A DNA stretch of 38,581 nt from a virus: IMG/VR virus record IMGVR_UViG_3300037202_000025, positions 1-38,581 of that record; one strand, written 5' to 3'. This document shows, piece after piece, positions 31,332 through 38,581 of this stretch (positions are counted from its first letter, which is position 1; every line of letters begins with the position of its first letter). The notes under the pieces were generated by a model. The model saw only the letters and a list, made by a program, of their open reading frames with translations. It was not told where the DNA came from and made no database searches. A program made the position numbers and the translations under genes.

Positions 31332-31441
31332 GGGGACAGGCGGCATCTGTCCCCATCGTCATATATCTTGTCCCCATGCGCTAAGTGTCTGTTTTCTCAT
31401 ATATTCGTATGGGGACAGCTATTTTCCTGCTTTGTGTCCCC
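31332..31441. repeat. Five TGTCCCC/GGGGACA repeats in the gap before the methyltransferase
   Basis: GGGGACA at 31332-31338 and 31411-31417, and TGTCCCC at 31348-31354, 31369-31375 and 31435-31441. The first two form an 8-bp inverted pair (GGGGACAG/CTGTCCCC), and the third and fourth form a 9-bp pair (TGTCCCCAT/ATGGGGACA). The same heptamer recurs at 35.8-36.0 kb. They probably bind one protein: a repressor, an early activator or a replication initiator. Confidence 0.7.
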
Positions 31442-31444
31442 TCC

Positions 31445-33691
31445 CTAGAAATAGTCGCTTAGGCTGCTCTGGTCGGTATCCTTTGGCTTGTCCTCGGCCG
31501 TCTCCTTGTGGCCGTTCGGCCAGCGCAGGTCCGGGCCCCAGACCGCCTTCCCGGTCGGCCAGACGACGTGGTAGGGCTCCTCGCCCTTGATCTGGTCGAT
31601 ACCGATCACGCCGAAGCCCAGGAGGGCCACTCTGGCCCGCTTGAGGGTCTTCTTGACCCGCTCGGCGTACTTGCGCTTGCCCTCAACGGTATCCCCGTCG
31701 TCGTTTGGAACCTTGGTCTTGTAGGCAATCCCGACCTCCGACCAGCGCACCACGCGCCCGATCGATCCGGGGAGCCTGAGTTCTGGGGGCGACGGCTCGC
31801 CGTGCCCTTCGATGGCGGTGATAATGGCCTTGAAGACCTCCGCCTCGCCTTCCCTGTAAAGGTTGAAGCCTTCGCCCCTGGGGCCTTCACGGGTGCGTTT
31901 GTTCTCCTTGGGGGTGTCATGGTCGCCTAAATCCGGGATTTCGCACACACAGGTCGTTACTGGGTCACCGTCGGCGTCTTTACGGACCTCGATCGCCTTC
32001 AGAACGAAATCCCAATGGTTCCCGGCGATGCCCTCCCGCTGCTTAAAAACCGTCAATCGGCGGATTTTCCGCTTGTTGTCGTCGGTGACGGCTATCAGGT
32101 CCTTGCCTTCCCGGCGGGTGACCCACGCCACGTCGAGCTGCGTCTCGATGTCGGCTGTCTTGCTGGTGTGGCCGCGGACCTTGTCGCCTACCGCGTTCGT
32201 GTGGTCGACAAAGAGAACGCCGCAATTGCAGGCGTCTTGGATCTGCACCACGCGCTGGCGGACCCGGCTGATATCCTCGCTGGTGTTCTCCTTGAGGCCT
32301 GGCGTGGCTGCGCTGTATGTGTCGATCACCACCAGGGCGAGCTCGTGGGCGTGCTCGGCCGCAATTGCTTTAATTTCGGTGATCAGTTCCTTGAGGTCTG
32401 TGTCGTTGGTGAACAGATCGGCCCGCCGGGTGAGCACCTCGAACGGAATGCCTTCGAGTGGCAGGCCATTGTGCATCCGGTAGCCGCGGAGTCGGTCGCG
32501 GAATCCCTTGCCGCCTTCCATGGCGCAGTAGATCACCAGCCCCTGCTTGGTCCTGCAGCCGCGGTAATCGACGCCGCGGGCGATGTGCATGCCGAGGTTG
32601 AACGTCTCGAACGACTTGCCGGTTTGGGTAGCCCCCACAACCGCGATGGTTTCGCGCTTGGGGATGATGCCCTTGATCCACCATTCGTATTCGGTGATGT
32701 TCGGCTGGTCCTGGTCCTCCCAGCGAATGCGGCCGAACTTGCTGTCGAGCGGGCCCTTCTTCCATAGCGATAGGGTTTTGACGATATCGTAGAGCTGCTC
32801 GACCGTGCCGTGTGCCTGGTCGCGCCAGTCGGTGACGTCGAATCCTTTCGATGCGTCGCGCCATTGCTTGGCGATGTCGAGAATCCGGACGCCCTTGGCT
32901 ATACCTTTTAGGGATATACCGATCGTATCAGCCCGAGCTCGGCCCGCCGCATCGTTGTCGATCGCCACGATGACTTGGGCGTCTTTGAAGAGGCTGAGGT
33001 CTTGGCGTCCCCAGTGCTGGGCTCCTCCTGAATTCGTGGTCGCCGGAACGCCCCAGCCCCAGAGGGTGTCGGCGTCCTTCTCGCCCTCCGTGATGAACAC
33101 CACGCGCTCCTCGCCGAGCGCCTCGAGCAGTTCGGGCAGGCGGTAGAACAGCGGCTGGATGTCCTTTATCGACCAGACCCAGCCGCCCTTGCCGTCCGGC
33201 CGGCGCTGGCGGAATTCCTTCGGCTCATAGCGGACGACTTGGTAGATCAGGACGCCTGTTTCGTCCGTGTAGTCGTAGGTTCGAGCAATTTTACGAGGAG
33301 CGCTATCGTGAGCAGATTCGTGATCGTCACCCCAGGGTGGCGCCCCATCTTCAGGAGGTGCAGCCGCAGCGCGCGCCGGTTGTGATCCGTTAACCGTCTC
33401 GCTTGGGACTTGGAGACCCGCAATCGACGCGCAGGTTTTGACCGCTTCTGGGAACGTAAGCCCTTCGACGTCGACGAGGAACGAGAAGATATCGCCGCCT
33501 TGATCTTTGCCATTGCCTATTCCTTTTCCAAAGTCCCACCAGAGATGCTTCTTGTCGTTGACCGTGATCGACTTGTCTTCGATCGCGACGAATTCTTGCC
33601 CTTGTCTGCGCAGCTTGTATTTGCGCCCGACGATCTCGCTCACCGGCACGCGCGCGCGGAGCTCGTCGAGGAAGGCGTCGGGAAATTTCAT
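31445..33691 (-). CDS. Primase-helicase with degenerate zinc-binding domain
   Basis: 748 residues. Residues 10-90 follow the DnaG N-terminal domain (ARVPVSEIVGRKYKLRRQGQ to GGDIFSFLVDVEGLTFPEAV) but have none of its zinc-binding Cys/His. A TOPRIM domain has VVFITEGEKDA (Glu202) and VIVAIDNDAAG (Asp245, Asp247). A RecA-type ATPase has Walker A GATQTGKS (353-360) and Walker B LALVVIDTYSA, then VLFVDHTN. The C terminus is acidic and ends SSLSDYF. It would prime and unwind phage DNA. The ATG overlaps the previous stop (ATGA). Confidence 0.9.
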   Translation of the reverse strand: MKFPDAFLDELRARVPVSEIVGRKYKLRRQGQEFVAIEDKSITVNDKKHLWWDFGKGIGNGKDQGGDIFSFLVDVEGLTFPEAVKTCASIAGLQVPSETVNGSQPARAAAAPPEDGAPPWGDDHESAHDSAPRKIARTYDYTDETGVLIYQVVRYEPKEFRQRRPDGKGGWVWSIKDIQPLFYRLPELLEALGEERVVFITEGEKDADTLWGWGVPATTNSGGAQHWGRQDLSLFKDAQVIVAIDNDAAGRARADTIGISLKGIAKGVRILDIAKQWRDASKGFDVTDWRDQAHGTVEQLYDIVKTLSLWKKGPLDSKFGRIRWEDQDQPNITEYEWWIKGIIPKRETIAVVGATQTGKSFETFNLGMHIARGVDYRGCRTKQGLVIYCAMEGGKGFRDRLRGYRMHNGLPLEGIPFEVLTRRADLFTNDTDLKELITEIKAIAAEHAHELALVVIDTYSAATPGLKENTSEDISRVRQRVVQIQDACNCGVLFVDHTNAVGDKVRGHTSKTADIETQLDVAWVTRREGKDLIAVTDDNKRKIRRLTVFKQREGIAGNHWDFVLKAIEVRKDADGDPVTTCVCEIPDLGDHDTPKENKRTREGPRGEGFNLYREGEAEVFKAIITAIEGHGEPSPPELRLPGSIGRVVRWSEVGIAYKTKVPNDDGDTVEGKRKYAERVKKTLKRARVALLGFGVIGIDQIKGEEPYHVVWPTGKAVWGPDLRWPNGHKETAEDKPKDTDQSSLSDYF

Positions 33692-33930
33692 CGGCCGGTT
33701 GGTTTCTTCTTGCCCATTTTACGCTGCAGGATCTGCTTAAAGTCGCCCTCGTAGGCCTGGACGAGCGTCAGCGTCTTGCTGATCTCGTCGAGGATGGCGT
33801 GTTCTGCCTTTGCGAATTCTGTCCGCCACACCAGTTCTTTTTCTTCGTTCAGGTCGGCGTATCTGATCTCAAGGGTTTCCATTTTCATGCCGATGTAGCT
33901 GATCATGCGGTGGAGCGGTTTTTCGGTCAT
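33688..33930 (-). CDS. Hypothetical coiled-coil-like protein, 80 aa
   Basis: A charged, mostly helical protein: MTEKPLHRMISYIGMKMETL, then RYADLNEEKELVWRTEFAKA, ending LQRKMGKKKPTGR. It overlaps genes on both sides by ATGA. No family is recognised. Its place between the RuvC-like resolvase and the primase-helicase suggests a role in DNA replication or repair. Confidence 0.65.
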   Translation of the reverse strand: MTEKPLHRMISYIGMKMETLEIRYADLNEEKELVWRTEFAKAEHAILDEISKTLTLVQAYEGDFKQILQRKMGKKKPTGR

Positions 33931-34445
33931 GACAGCGACGCGCCGTAGCGCGCAATAAGCGCTGCCTCGCCGCGTCCTTCATCCTTTTTGCGCTGTAGAT
34001 CGCCCGCAATCTGCGGGAATAACTCGATGGCGAGCATCCGACTTTGCTCTTTGTCTGGGCCACTGAGGCCATAGAATTTTTTCCATACTCGCGGCACGAC
34101 AAACCTCGGCTCAAATCCGCAAAGCCGCACCGTGGTGCGTAGATCGCCGAACGCAGTGCCGAACTTGAACGCCGATGTTGCTCCCATTCCACGCCTGTTT
34201 CCGAACGCATCCGGTATCGATGGCATCGCGGTTACAAGTTCTATTGTGCAGTGTGTGACGCCGTAGTTTTGGATGAGATCGACGAGGCCAAGAACGTCTA
34301 TCCTGCGCTTGGTTTCCTCGCCGATCATGGGCACGTCAAATACCGCGATGACGTTGCCTTTGTTCATGCCAACGGTGCCGCTAAGCGCCTGATATACGGC
34401 CCCGCTCGGTGATACCGAACCGGGATCAAATCCAGCCATTCGCAT
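33927..34445 (-). CDS. RuvC-like Holliday-junction resolvase
   Basis: The ATG at 34445 (G-run upstream) gives 172 residues; a longer frame upstream overlaps the preceding gene and is a shadow. The RNase H fold signs are MAGFDPGSVSPSGAVYQ (first Asp), CTIELVTAMPSIPDAFG (Glu), TSAFKFGTAFGDLR, and the end DEGRGEAALIARYG. These match phage RuvC-type resolvases. It would trim branched DNA from recombination or replication before packaging. It lies between the RMF-motif gene and the primase block. Confidence 0.85.
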   Translation of the reverse strand: MRMAGFDPGSVSPSGAVYQALSGTVGMNKGNVIAVFDVPMIGEETKRRIDVLGLVDLIQNYGVTHCTIELVTAMPSIPDAFGNRRGMGATSAFKFGTAFGDLRTTVRLCGFEPRFVVPRVWKKFYGLSGPDKEQSRMLAIELFPQIAGDLQRKKDEGRGEAALIARYGASLS

Positions 34446-34464
34446 GTCAGCCCCCCCAAGGAAT

Positions 34465-35088
34465 TTAGTGCTCGGTGTCGCCTTCGTTCCGCTCGGCTTC
34501 GCGCTGCTGCAGGAACGCCGGCCGGACGTCTTTGTCGTCGTCGCCCTTTCCGCGGCCGATCTTGGTCGATAGCTCTTTCTGGTGGCCGTGGTAGCCCTCC
34601 ATCCACATTCGGTATTGATCGGTGTCGGGGCTGTACGGCGGTTTACATGGTTTCTGGCCCATGCTTGCCTGGATTCCTTCGTCACGCGCGCGATCAACTG
34701 CGGGCGTGCGGTCTGGTTCGGCGAGTTGGAGCTCGATCTGGGTGCCGACCGGCAATCCGGACCATCTCGCGGCTTTGGCTTGTGCGCGTATCCTCTCCAT
34801 AACAGCGGCTTCGCCTTCATCGCTGTCGAGTTCGACCATAGCTTTGATGGTGGCTACGCCGCTGTCTCCGAGTTCGGCCTTGATCTTCTTGCAGCAATTT
34901 CGGAAGTCAGCGTCCTTTGCCTTCTTCGCCGCGAGAGCGCGCTCGAATAGGCCCTTATGATTGATCGCCAGTGCGCGAAGCTCATCGTCGCGCAGTTCGT
35001 TTGTGCCGTTTGATGGCTCTGACGCCGCGCGTGGCTTTCGTGTCTTGGTCTTCACGCTTGTAGGTCTTGTCTTGCTGCGCTTGCTCAT
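34465..35088 (-). CDS. Helical protein with ribosome-modulation-factor-like C-terminal motif
   Basis: 207 residues. A basic start (MSKRSKTRPTSVKTKTRKPR) is followed by two helices (NHKGLFERALAAKKAKDADF). The C-terminal part reads RARDEGIQASMGQKPCKPPY then SPDTDQYRMWMEGYHGHQ, which matches the RMF-like pattern 'A..G..A...G....PPY....Y..W..GW..GQ'. RMF dimerises ribosomes, but phage proteins with this tail often use it only as a fold. The N-terminal part is seen in Rhizobiales phages. Function is unknown. Confidence 0.65.
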   Translation of the reverse strand: MSKRSKTRPTSVKTKTRKPRAASEPSNGTNELRDDELRALAINHKGLFERALAAKKAKDADFRNCCKKIKAELGDSGVATIKAMVELDSDEGEAAVMERIRAQAKAARWSGLPVGTQIELQLAEPDRTPAVDRARDEGIQASMGQKPCKPPYSPDTDQYRMWMEGYHGHQKELSTKIGRGKGDDDKDVRPAFLQQREAERNEGDTEH

Positions 35089-35624
35089 GGTTTCCTCCGG
35101 TTGGTGAAATATGGGCGTGTTCCGGCTGCATATGTCGACGCTGGCCCGGCCGCCCTTCTAGCGTGGTGGGCGCAGTAAGGGGGAGTCGTTGTTGGTGCCC
35201 CGCAGAAAAAGAAATTCGCCGAACGTGGCTCGCCGACCGGCCAATGACAGACCTTGTCTGTGAGCTGCAGGAGCGTCTTCCGCTGTTCGATTGGGATATT
35301 GAGGTCGTCCGTAGAATCAATATCAAGGGGTGGGAGAGCTCCGGAAGGCAGGCGTTTCCGCACCACCTCCCGGTTCTCCGTCCTCGCTCTTTCACCTGGG
35401 GGGGATAGGGGGCGAGGTTGGCTCTGAATTCGTGGTGGATATCGGTAGCCCTGCTTTAGGCCCTTTTCCCGCGCCGTCAGGCCCATGCGGTGGATTTTGC
35501 CGATGACCGCATTGCGGCTTAGGCCGGCGCCGAGTGTCTCTGCTATGAGGCTAGCGCTTTCGCCGTCCTGCCACATCTTCACTGCGGTTGCGGCACGCTC
35601 GTCCGTCCAGACTAATGATTTCAT
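35085..35624 (-). CDS. GcrA-family transcription regulator
   Basis: 179 residues. The N-terminal part (LVWTDERAATAVKMWQDGES then ASLIAETLGAGLSRNAVIGK) is the GcrA helix-turn-helix, followed by IHRMGL. The C-terminal part carries TDKVCHWPVGEPRSANFFFC then CAHHARRA, the Cys/His pattern of GcrA. In Caulobacter GcrA binds sigma-70 polymerase and activates promoters with methylated GANTC. It is the first gene of the leftward early block, with a dyad 18 bp before its start. This strongly supports an alphaproteobacterial host. The linker is longer than in many homologues. Confidence 0.88.
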   Translation of the reverse strand: MKSLVWTDERAATAVKMWQDGESASLIAETLGAGLSRNAVIGKIHRMGLTAREKGLKQGYRYPPRIQSQPRPLSPPGERARTENREVVRKRLPSGALPPLDIDSTDDLNIPIEQRKTLLQLTDKVCHWPVGEPRSANFFFCGAPTTTPPYCAHHARRAAGPASTYAAGTRPYFTNRRKP

Positions 35625-35641
35625 TCTTCCCCCCTATTTTG

Positions 35642-35655
35642 GCCACCGTGGTGGC
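35642..35655. promoter_or_regulatory. GCCACC-GT-GGTGGC dyad before the GcrA gene
   Basis: A perfect 6-bp inverted repeat with a 2-bp centre, 18 bp upstream of the GcrA-type start and next to its ribosome site (AGGGGGGAAGA). In this place it could be an operator for self-control or a structure that hides the ribosome site. Confidence 0.4.
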
Positions 35656-35713
35656 TATTTACACTCTGACTATCGTCTTGGTTGCCTGTAGTCCTTCTCG
35701 GTCCTGTCAGACC

Positions 35714-35728
35714 CGCGCTTTTAGCGCG
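35714..35728. repeat. CGCGCT-TTT-AGCGCG stem-loop
   Basis: A strong 6-bp GC stem with a 3-nt loop, 90 bp upstream of the GcrA-type start. There is no T run after the stem on the minus strand, so it is not a plain terminator. An operator or leader structure is likely. Confidence 0.4.
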
Positions 35729-36007
35729 TCTGTCTGTCGGGTGTCTCAAGTGCTGTTTTTTAATCTCCCGAGTACTGAGCCAAGAGCGATAAAAATTATC
35801 TAGCTGTCAAGGGGGGACAAGTTTTTTGGGTGTTTTTTTGTGCATGCCCTGCGGCTGTCCCCCTCTACTAGCAGCGGTTCGTAATGTCCGATGGCCCTAC
35901 ATGTTGTGTTTGATGGGGGTACAAAGATTATTTTCGGGATAATCGGCTGTCCCTCGTCTGTCCCCATCTGTGCCACTAGATGTGGTATTGTGTTGTCTGC
36001 ATCATCT

Positions 36008-36028
36008 ACTAATAGTGGCGCTATTAGT
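36008..36028. promoter_or_regulatory. ACTAATAG/CTATTAGT inverted repeat, candidate operator
   Basis: 8-bp perfect arms (36008-36015, 36021-36028) with a 5-bp centre in the control region. The size and layout are typical of a repressor operator. Another dyad, CCACCA-CATC-TGGTGG, lies at 36066-36081. Confidence 0.45.
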
Positions 36029-36260
36029 GGTGGGTGGTTGGTGATTTGGCCACAATATCTGGTAACCACCACATCTGGTGGGTCGTAAGATATCCACCAA
36101 CAAGTGCGGAAAATTTAACTTGCATTCTGTTTTGCCGTTGATCTAACGTACGGTCGGATCGTTGGAGGATTCAACTTGCATTTTATTCCTAATGCGCTCT
36201 GCGCACCTGGCTCACCGCCAGCCCTCCTTCGATGCCGTAGGCCGTTGGAGGGCCTTCCAC

Positions 36261-37130
36261 ATGTCAAATTCAAGCGCCGAACTCGTAAATCCTGACGCCA
36301 TTTCTGGTCATAACGCTCCGCCGATCTCTGCTCAGCAGGTGACCGCGGCGATGGCCCGCGACTATGCCGCGATGGCTGAGGCTACCGGTGTGCTGCTCGC
36401 GGAGGCTCGGGCTCTCCCAGATGCCGTCGCCGACGAAGGTGATCTGCAGGTCGTGTCCGCGGTCATCGTCAAAATCCGCGACAAGGCCAAGCTCGCAAAC
36501 GCAACCCGTGAAAAGGAGAAGGAACCGTATCTGCGCGGCGGGCAGGCGGTGGATGCGTTCTTTAAGGATATAATCGATCGCCTCGATAAAACGAACACGA
36601 TCCTTGGTCGTCGCGTAAACGCCTACCAGCAGGCCAAGCTCGCCGAGGAGCGTGCGCGGCGCGCGGCTGAGGCTCGTGAGGCTGCTCGGGTAGCTGCGGA
36701 AGCGGCTGCGCGGTTGGCCGAACAGGAACGTCTTGCCCGCGAGGCTACGGAGGCTGCTGCGCGCGCCCGCAAAGCCGAGAACATCGCCGCCCATAACGAA
36801 GAAGCCGCCGATCATGCGGAGTTAGCGGCGGCGGCGGCCAGGGCTGCAGCCCTCGCACTCAATGAGGCGGCCGCGGCCGAGCTCGCCGCCAAGCAAAAGC
36901 CGGCGGAACTGACCCGCTCGCGATTCGAGGAGGGCACGTTGGTGACCATGAAGCAGGTTGGCTACGTCGAGATCGTCGACGCTTCTCTGCTTGACCTCGC
37001 CGTGCTGCGACCGTTCCTTAAAGACGAGCACCTCGTGATGGCGCTGCGCGCATGGGCCAAGATCAACGGCTACAAGAAGCCGATGCCAGGCGCGATCGTA
37101 GAAATGCGGGACGAGGCGGTGATCCGGTGA
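36261..37130 (+). CDS. Coiled-coil protein of the recombination operon
   Basis: The ATG at 36261 with GGAGG 9 nt upstream gives 289 residues. Residues 120-215 form a long Ala/Glu/Arg coiled coil (EERARRAAEAREAARVAAEA). The N-terminal part is helical (QQVTAAMARDYAAMAEATG). The C-terminal 60 residues appear globular (VTMKQVGYVEIVDASLLDLA, then INGYKKPMPGAIVEMRDEAV). Proteins like this sit before RecE/RecT-type genes in other phages; the role is not known. Its TGA overlaps the next GTG. Confidence 0.75.
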   Translation: MSNSSAELVNPDAISGHNAPPISAQQVTAAMARDYAAMAEATGVLLAEARALPDAVADEGDLQVVSAVIVKIRDKAKLANATREKEKEPYLRGGQAVDAFFKDIIDRLDKTNTILGRRVNAYQQAKLAEERARRAAEAREAARVAAEAAARLAEQERLAREATEAAARARKAENIAAHNEEAADHAELAAAAARAAALALNEAAAAELAAKQKPAELTRSRFEEGTLVTMKQVGYVEIVDASLLDLAVLRPFLKDEHLVMALRAWAKINGYKKPMPGAIVEMRDEAVIR

Positions 37131-38077
37131 AAACAAAATCAGTTGAATGGAACGGCAATGCCATTACTGCGCCAGGTCTGTACTCAAAGATTCCTCTTGA
37201 GACTTATCACTCGTCTGGGATCTGCGATGGGCCGAGCGTTTCGTCATCGGGCCTGCGTAAGCTATTCAACGAAAGCCCAGCGCATTTCTATTGTGACTGG
37301 CCCGGCAATCCAGACCGGGTCGAGCAGGAGGATAAGCCGCATTTCGCGCTCGGGCGTGCGGTCCATCATTTAATGCTCGGTGAGCCGTTCTTTGCCAAGT
37401 TGTTTGCTGTGCAGCCCGCGGAATATCCAGACAGCAAGACCGGCGAGTTGAAGCCGTGGAGCAACAACTCAAACCATGCGAAGGCGTGGAAAGGAAAGAT
37501 GTTGGGCGAAGGCCGCGCTGTTCTGACGTTCAAGGACGTGGAGGCGATCAAAGGTATGGCTGAGGCGCTCTCGCGCCATCCAATCGTAAAAGCTGGCGCT
37601 CTTAACGGAATGATCGAGCGGTCGATGTTCTGGAAGGACAAGGAAACCGGCCTATGGATCAAGTCGCGCCCTGACAGCATTCCAGGCGATAGCGGCGATT
37701 TTGTCGACCTTAAAACCACCATCAGCGTCAAGTGGGTTGATTTGCAGCGTGCCATTGCCGAGCACTCCTATCATCAGCAGGGAGCCTTAGTGCGCGCCGC
37801 TGCGCGCGTGGTACTCGGCATCAAATCGCCAACCTTCACGCTGGTGTTCGTCGAGAAAAAACCGCCCTATTGCGTGCGCGTCGTCACGCTCAAGGACAAC
37901 GACTTGGACCGCGGCGAGCATGCCAATCGCGCGGCCCTTGACGCGATGGCTCGGTGCCTCGCCTCGAAGCATTGGCCCGGTCCTGGTGGCGAGCGCGAGG
38001 ATGCAGAAAATATCGAACTGCCCGGTTGGGCACAAACACAACTTGATGACCGGATTAAATACGGCATCGCAACCTGA
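37127..38077 (+). CDS. RecE-like PD-(D/E)XK exonuclease
   Basis: A GTG at 37127 overlaps the previous stop (GTGA), giving 316 residues. Sequence marks are YHSSGICDGPSVSSSGLRKL, FALGRAVHHLML (conserved His), WIKSRPDSIP (catalytic Asp) and FVDLKTTIS (the D-x-K part). This is the exodeoxyribonuclease VIII C-terminal type of PD-(D/E)XK nuclease. It would resect double-strand ends for RecT. The partner gene follows 11 bp downstream. The family usually has a longer N-terminal part; here only the catalytic domain is present. Confidence 0.88.
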   Translation: MKTKSVEWNGNAITAPGLYSKIPLETYHSSGICDGPSVSSSGLRKLFNESPAHFYCDWPGNPDRVEQEDKPHFALGRAVHHLMLGEPFFAKLFAVQPAEYPDSKTGELKPWSNNSNHAKAWKGKMLGEGRAVLTFKDVEAIKGMAEALSRHPIVKAGALNGMIERSMFWKDKETGLWIKSRPDSIPGDSGDFVDLKTTISVKWVDLQRAIAEHSYHQQGALVRAAARVVLGIKSPTFTLVFVEKKPPYCVRVVTLKDNDLDRGEHANRAALDAMARCLASKHWPGPGGEREDAENIELPGWAQTQLDDRIKYGIAT

Positions 38078-38088
38078 CGGAGTGATCG

Positions 38089-38581
38089 ATGAACCAAGTC
38101 ACGACGAGAGGCGATCTGGCACGCATGGGCCTCGATGCTTTGGACCCACAGAAGGCCGGAGCTGTTACCGTCTCGCATTCGGCCGGCGGCGTCTCGTTCG
38201 CCTCCGCGATGGAGGTCATGGAATTTGCCAAGTTGATGTCGGTGTCCGCCACGGCCGTGCCGAAACACCTACGCAACAATCCAGGCGCTTGCCTGCGCAT
38301 CGTGTTCCAAGCGATTGAATGGCGCATGTCGCCTTATGCGGTGGCCGACAAGTCCTACGAGGTAAACGATCGCATCGCATACGAGTCGCAGCTTATCCAT
38401 GCTGTGATCGAGGCGCGCGCGCCGTTGCTCGGGCGTCTTGAGTGCGACTATGAGGGCAATGGCCCCGAGCGTGCTTGTATCGTGACCGGCGTTTTTAATG
38501 GCGGAGAAACGCGCGAATATAAGTCGCCGAAGATCAAAGATATCCGGGTTAAAAATTCCCCGCTGTGGGTTGCCGATCCAG
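38089..38581 (+). CDS. recT: RecT-family single-strand annealing protein, partial
   Basis: The ATG at 38089 has GGAG upstream; the frame runs to the right edge (164 codons). The sequence AMEVMEFAKLMSVSATAVPK, then CLRIVFQAIEWRMSPYAVAD, then SYEVNDRIAYESQLIHAVIE matches the RecT core. It would anneal single strands produced by the RecE-like exonuclease encoded just before. The C terminus is outside the window. Confidence 0.88.
   Translation, partial: MNQVTTRGDLARMGLDALDPQKAGAVTVSHSAGGVSFASAMEVMEFAKLMSVSATAVPKHLRNNPGACLRIVFQAIEWRMSPYAVADKSYEVNDRIAYESQLIHAVIEARAPLLGRLECDYEGNGPERACIVTGVFNGGETREYKSPKIKDIRVKNSPLWVADP

Larger units (their letters stand above)
35625..36260. other. Divergent control region between the two early operons
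   Basis: No gene is supported in these 636 bp, which separate the leftward early block from the rightward recombination operon. It is AT-richer than its flanks. It holds TGTCCCC-type repeats at 35813-35819, 35856-35862, 35948-35954 (imperfect) and 35959-35965, several dyads, and a 10-bp direct repeat AACTTGCATT at 36117-36126 and 36173-36182. Probably both early promoters and possibly the replication origin lie here. Confidence 0.6.

Noticed and set aside
32015-32767. A 250-codon plus-strand frame inside the primase-helicase
   Set aside because: Antisense to the Walker A/B region; no recognisable domain.
36177-36290. A TTG-started leader frame after GGAGGA upstream of the coiled-coil gene
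   Set aside because: It has a good ribosome site but no sequence features, and it runs out of frame into the real gene; a regulatory leader cannot be shown.
1-38581. CRISPR arrays, rRNA and insertion sequences
   Set aside because: No regularly spaced direct repeats, rRNA-like stretches or transposase genes were found.

Overview
This window looks like about 38.6 kb of a dsDNA tailed-phage genome. The host is probably an alphaproteobacterium of Rhizobiales type. The evidence for that host is a GcrA-family regulator, a KTSC-domain protein, a GC-rich sequence and a Tat-type signal of the kind common in that group. The portal belongs to the podovirus 'head-tail connecting' type. The portal, the Bbp19-like protein, the scaffold, the major capsid protein and the Bbp16-like cement protein resemble the head module of Bordetella phage BPP-1, so a podovirus-like particle is likely. 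The genome is not complete here: a tail-fibre-like gene runs off the left edge and recT runs off the right edge, and no lysis genes, DNA polymerase or tail tube genes are visible.

Layout. Nearly everything from 1 to 35.6 kb is read from the minus strand, so the order of expression runs from right to left. The early/replication block (35.6 to 28.4 kb) holds a GcrA homologue, an RMF-motif protein, a RuvC-like resolvase, a primase-helicase, a cytosine-C5 methyltransferase, small regulators (LexA-type winged helix, HTH) and tiny membrane or zinc proteins, mostly joined by ATGA or GTGA overlaps. A plausible promoter at 28.4 kb precedes the packaging/head block: small terminase, four small coupled genes, large terminase and portal. 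A 7 to 8 kb block of exported, fibre-like or propeller-like proteins (20.6 to 13.3 kb) then interrupts the head module, which resumes at 13.0 kb (Bbp19-like, scaffold, major capsid, cement). The left end (8.7 to 1 kb) holds structural genes, more exported proteins, an O-antigen-ligase-like membrane protein, small basic proteins and a tail-fibre-like gene. On the plus strand are a rightward recombination operon (36.3 kb to the right edge: coiled-coil protein, RecE-like exonuclease, RecT), one HNH gene between scaffold and capsid genes, and one small HTH gene.

Three themes stand out. First, mobile endonucleases are abundant: an intein in the Walker A motif of the large terminase, three HNH-type genes, an endonuclease VII-type gene, a GIY-YIG gene, and one further HNH-like zinc protein. 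The terminase and possibly the portal carry an apparently rewritten C terminus, with the displaced original end still readable on the far side of the endonuclease gene. Second, ten proteins carry Sec- or Tat-like export signals, which is unusual for proteins expected to assemble in the cytoplasm. Third, a short motif (basic residues, then L-Y-D-H/N-P-R-S) closes the scaffold and two small basic proteins and opens a third, suggesting a shared binding tag. Short TGTCCCC repeats in two separate gaps suggest a common DNA-binding regulator or an origin.
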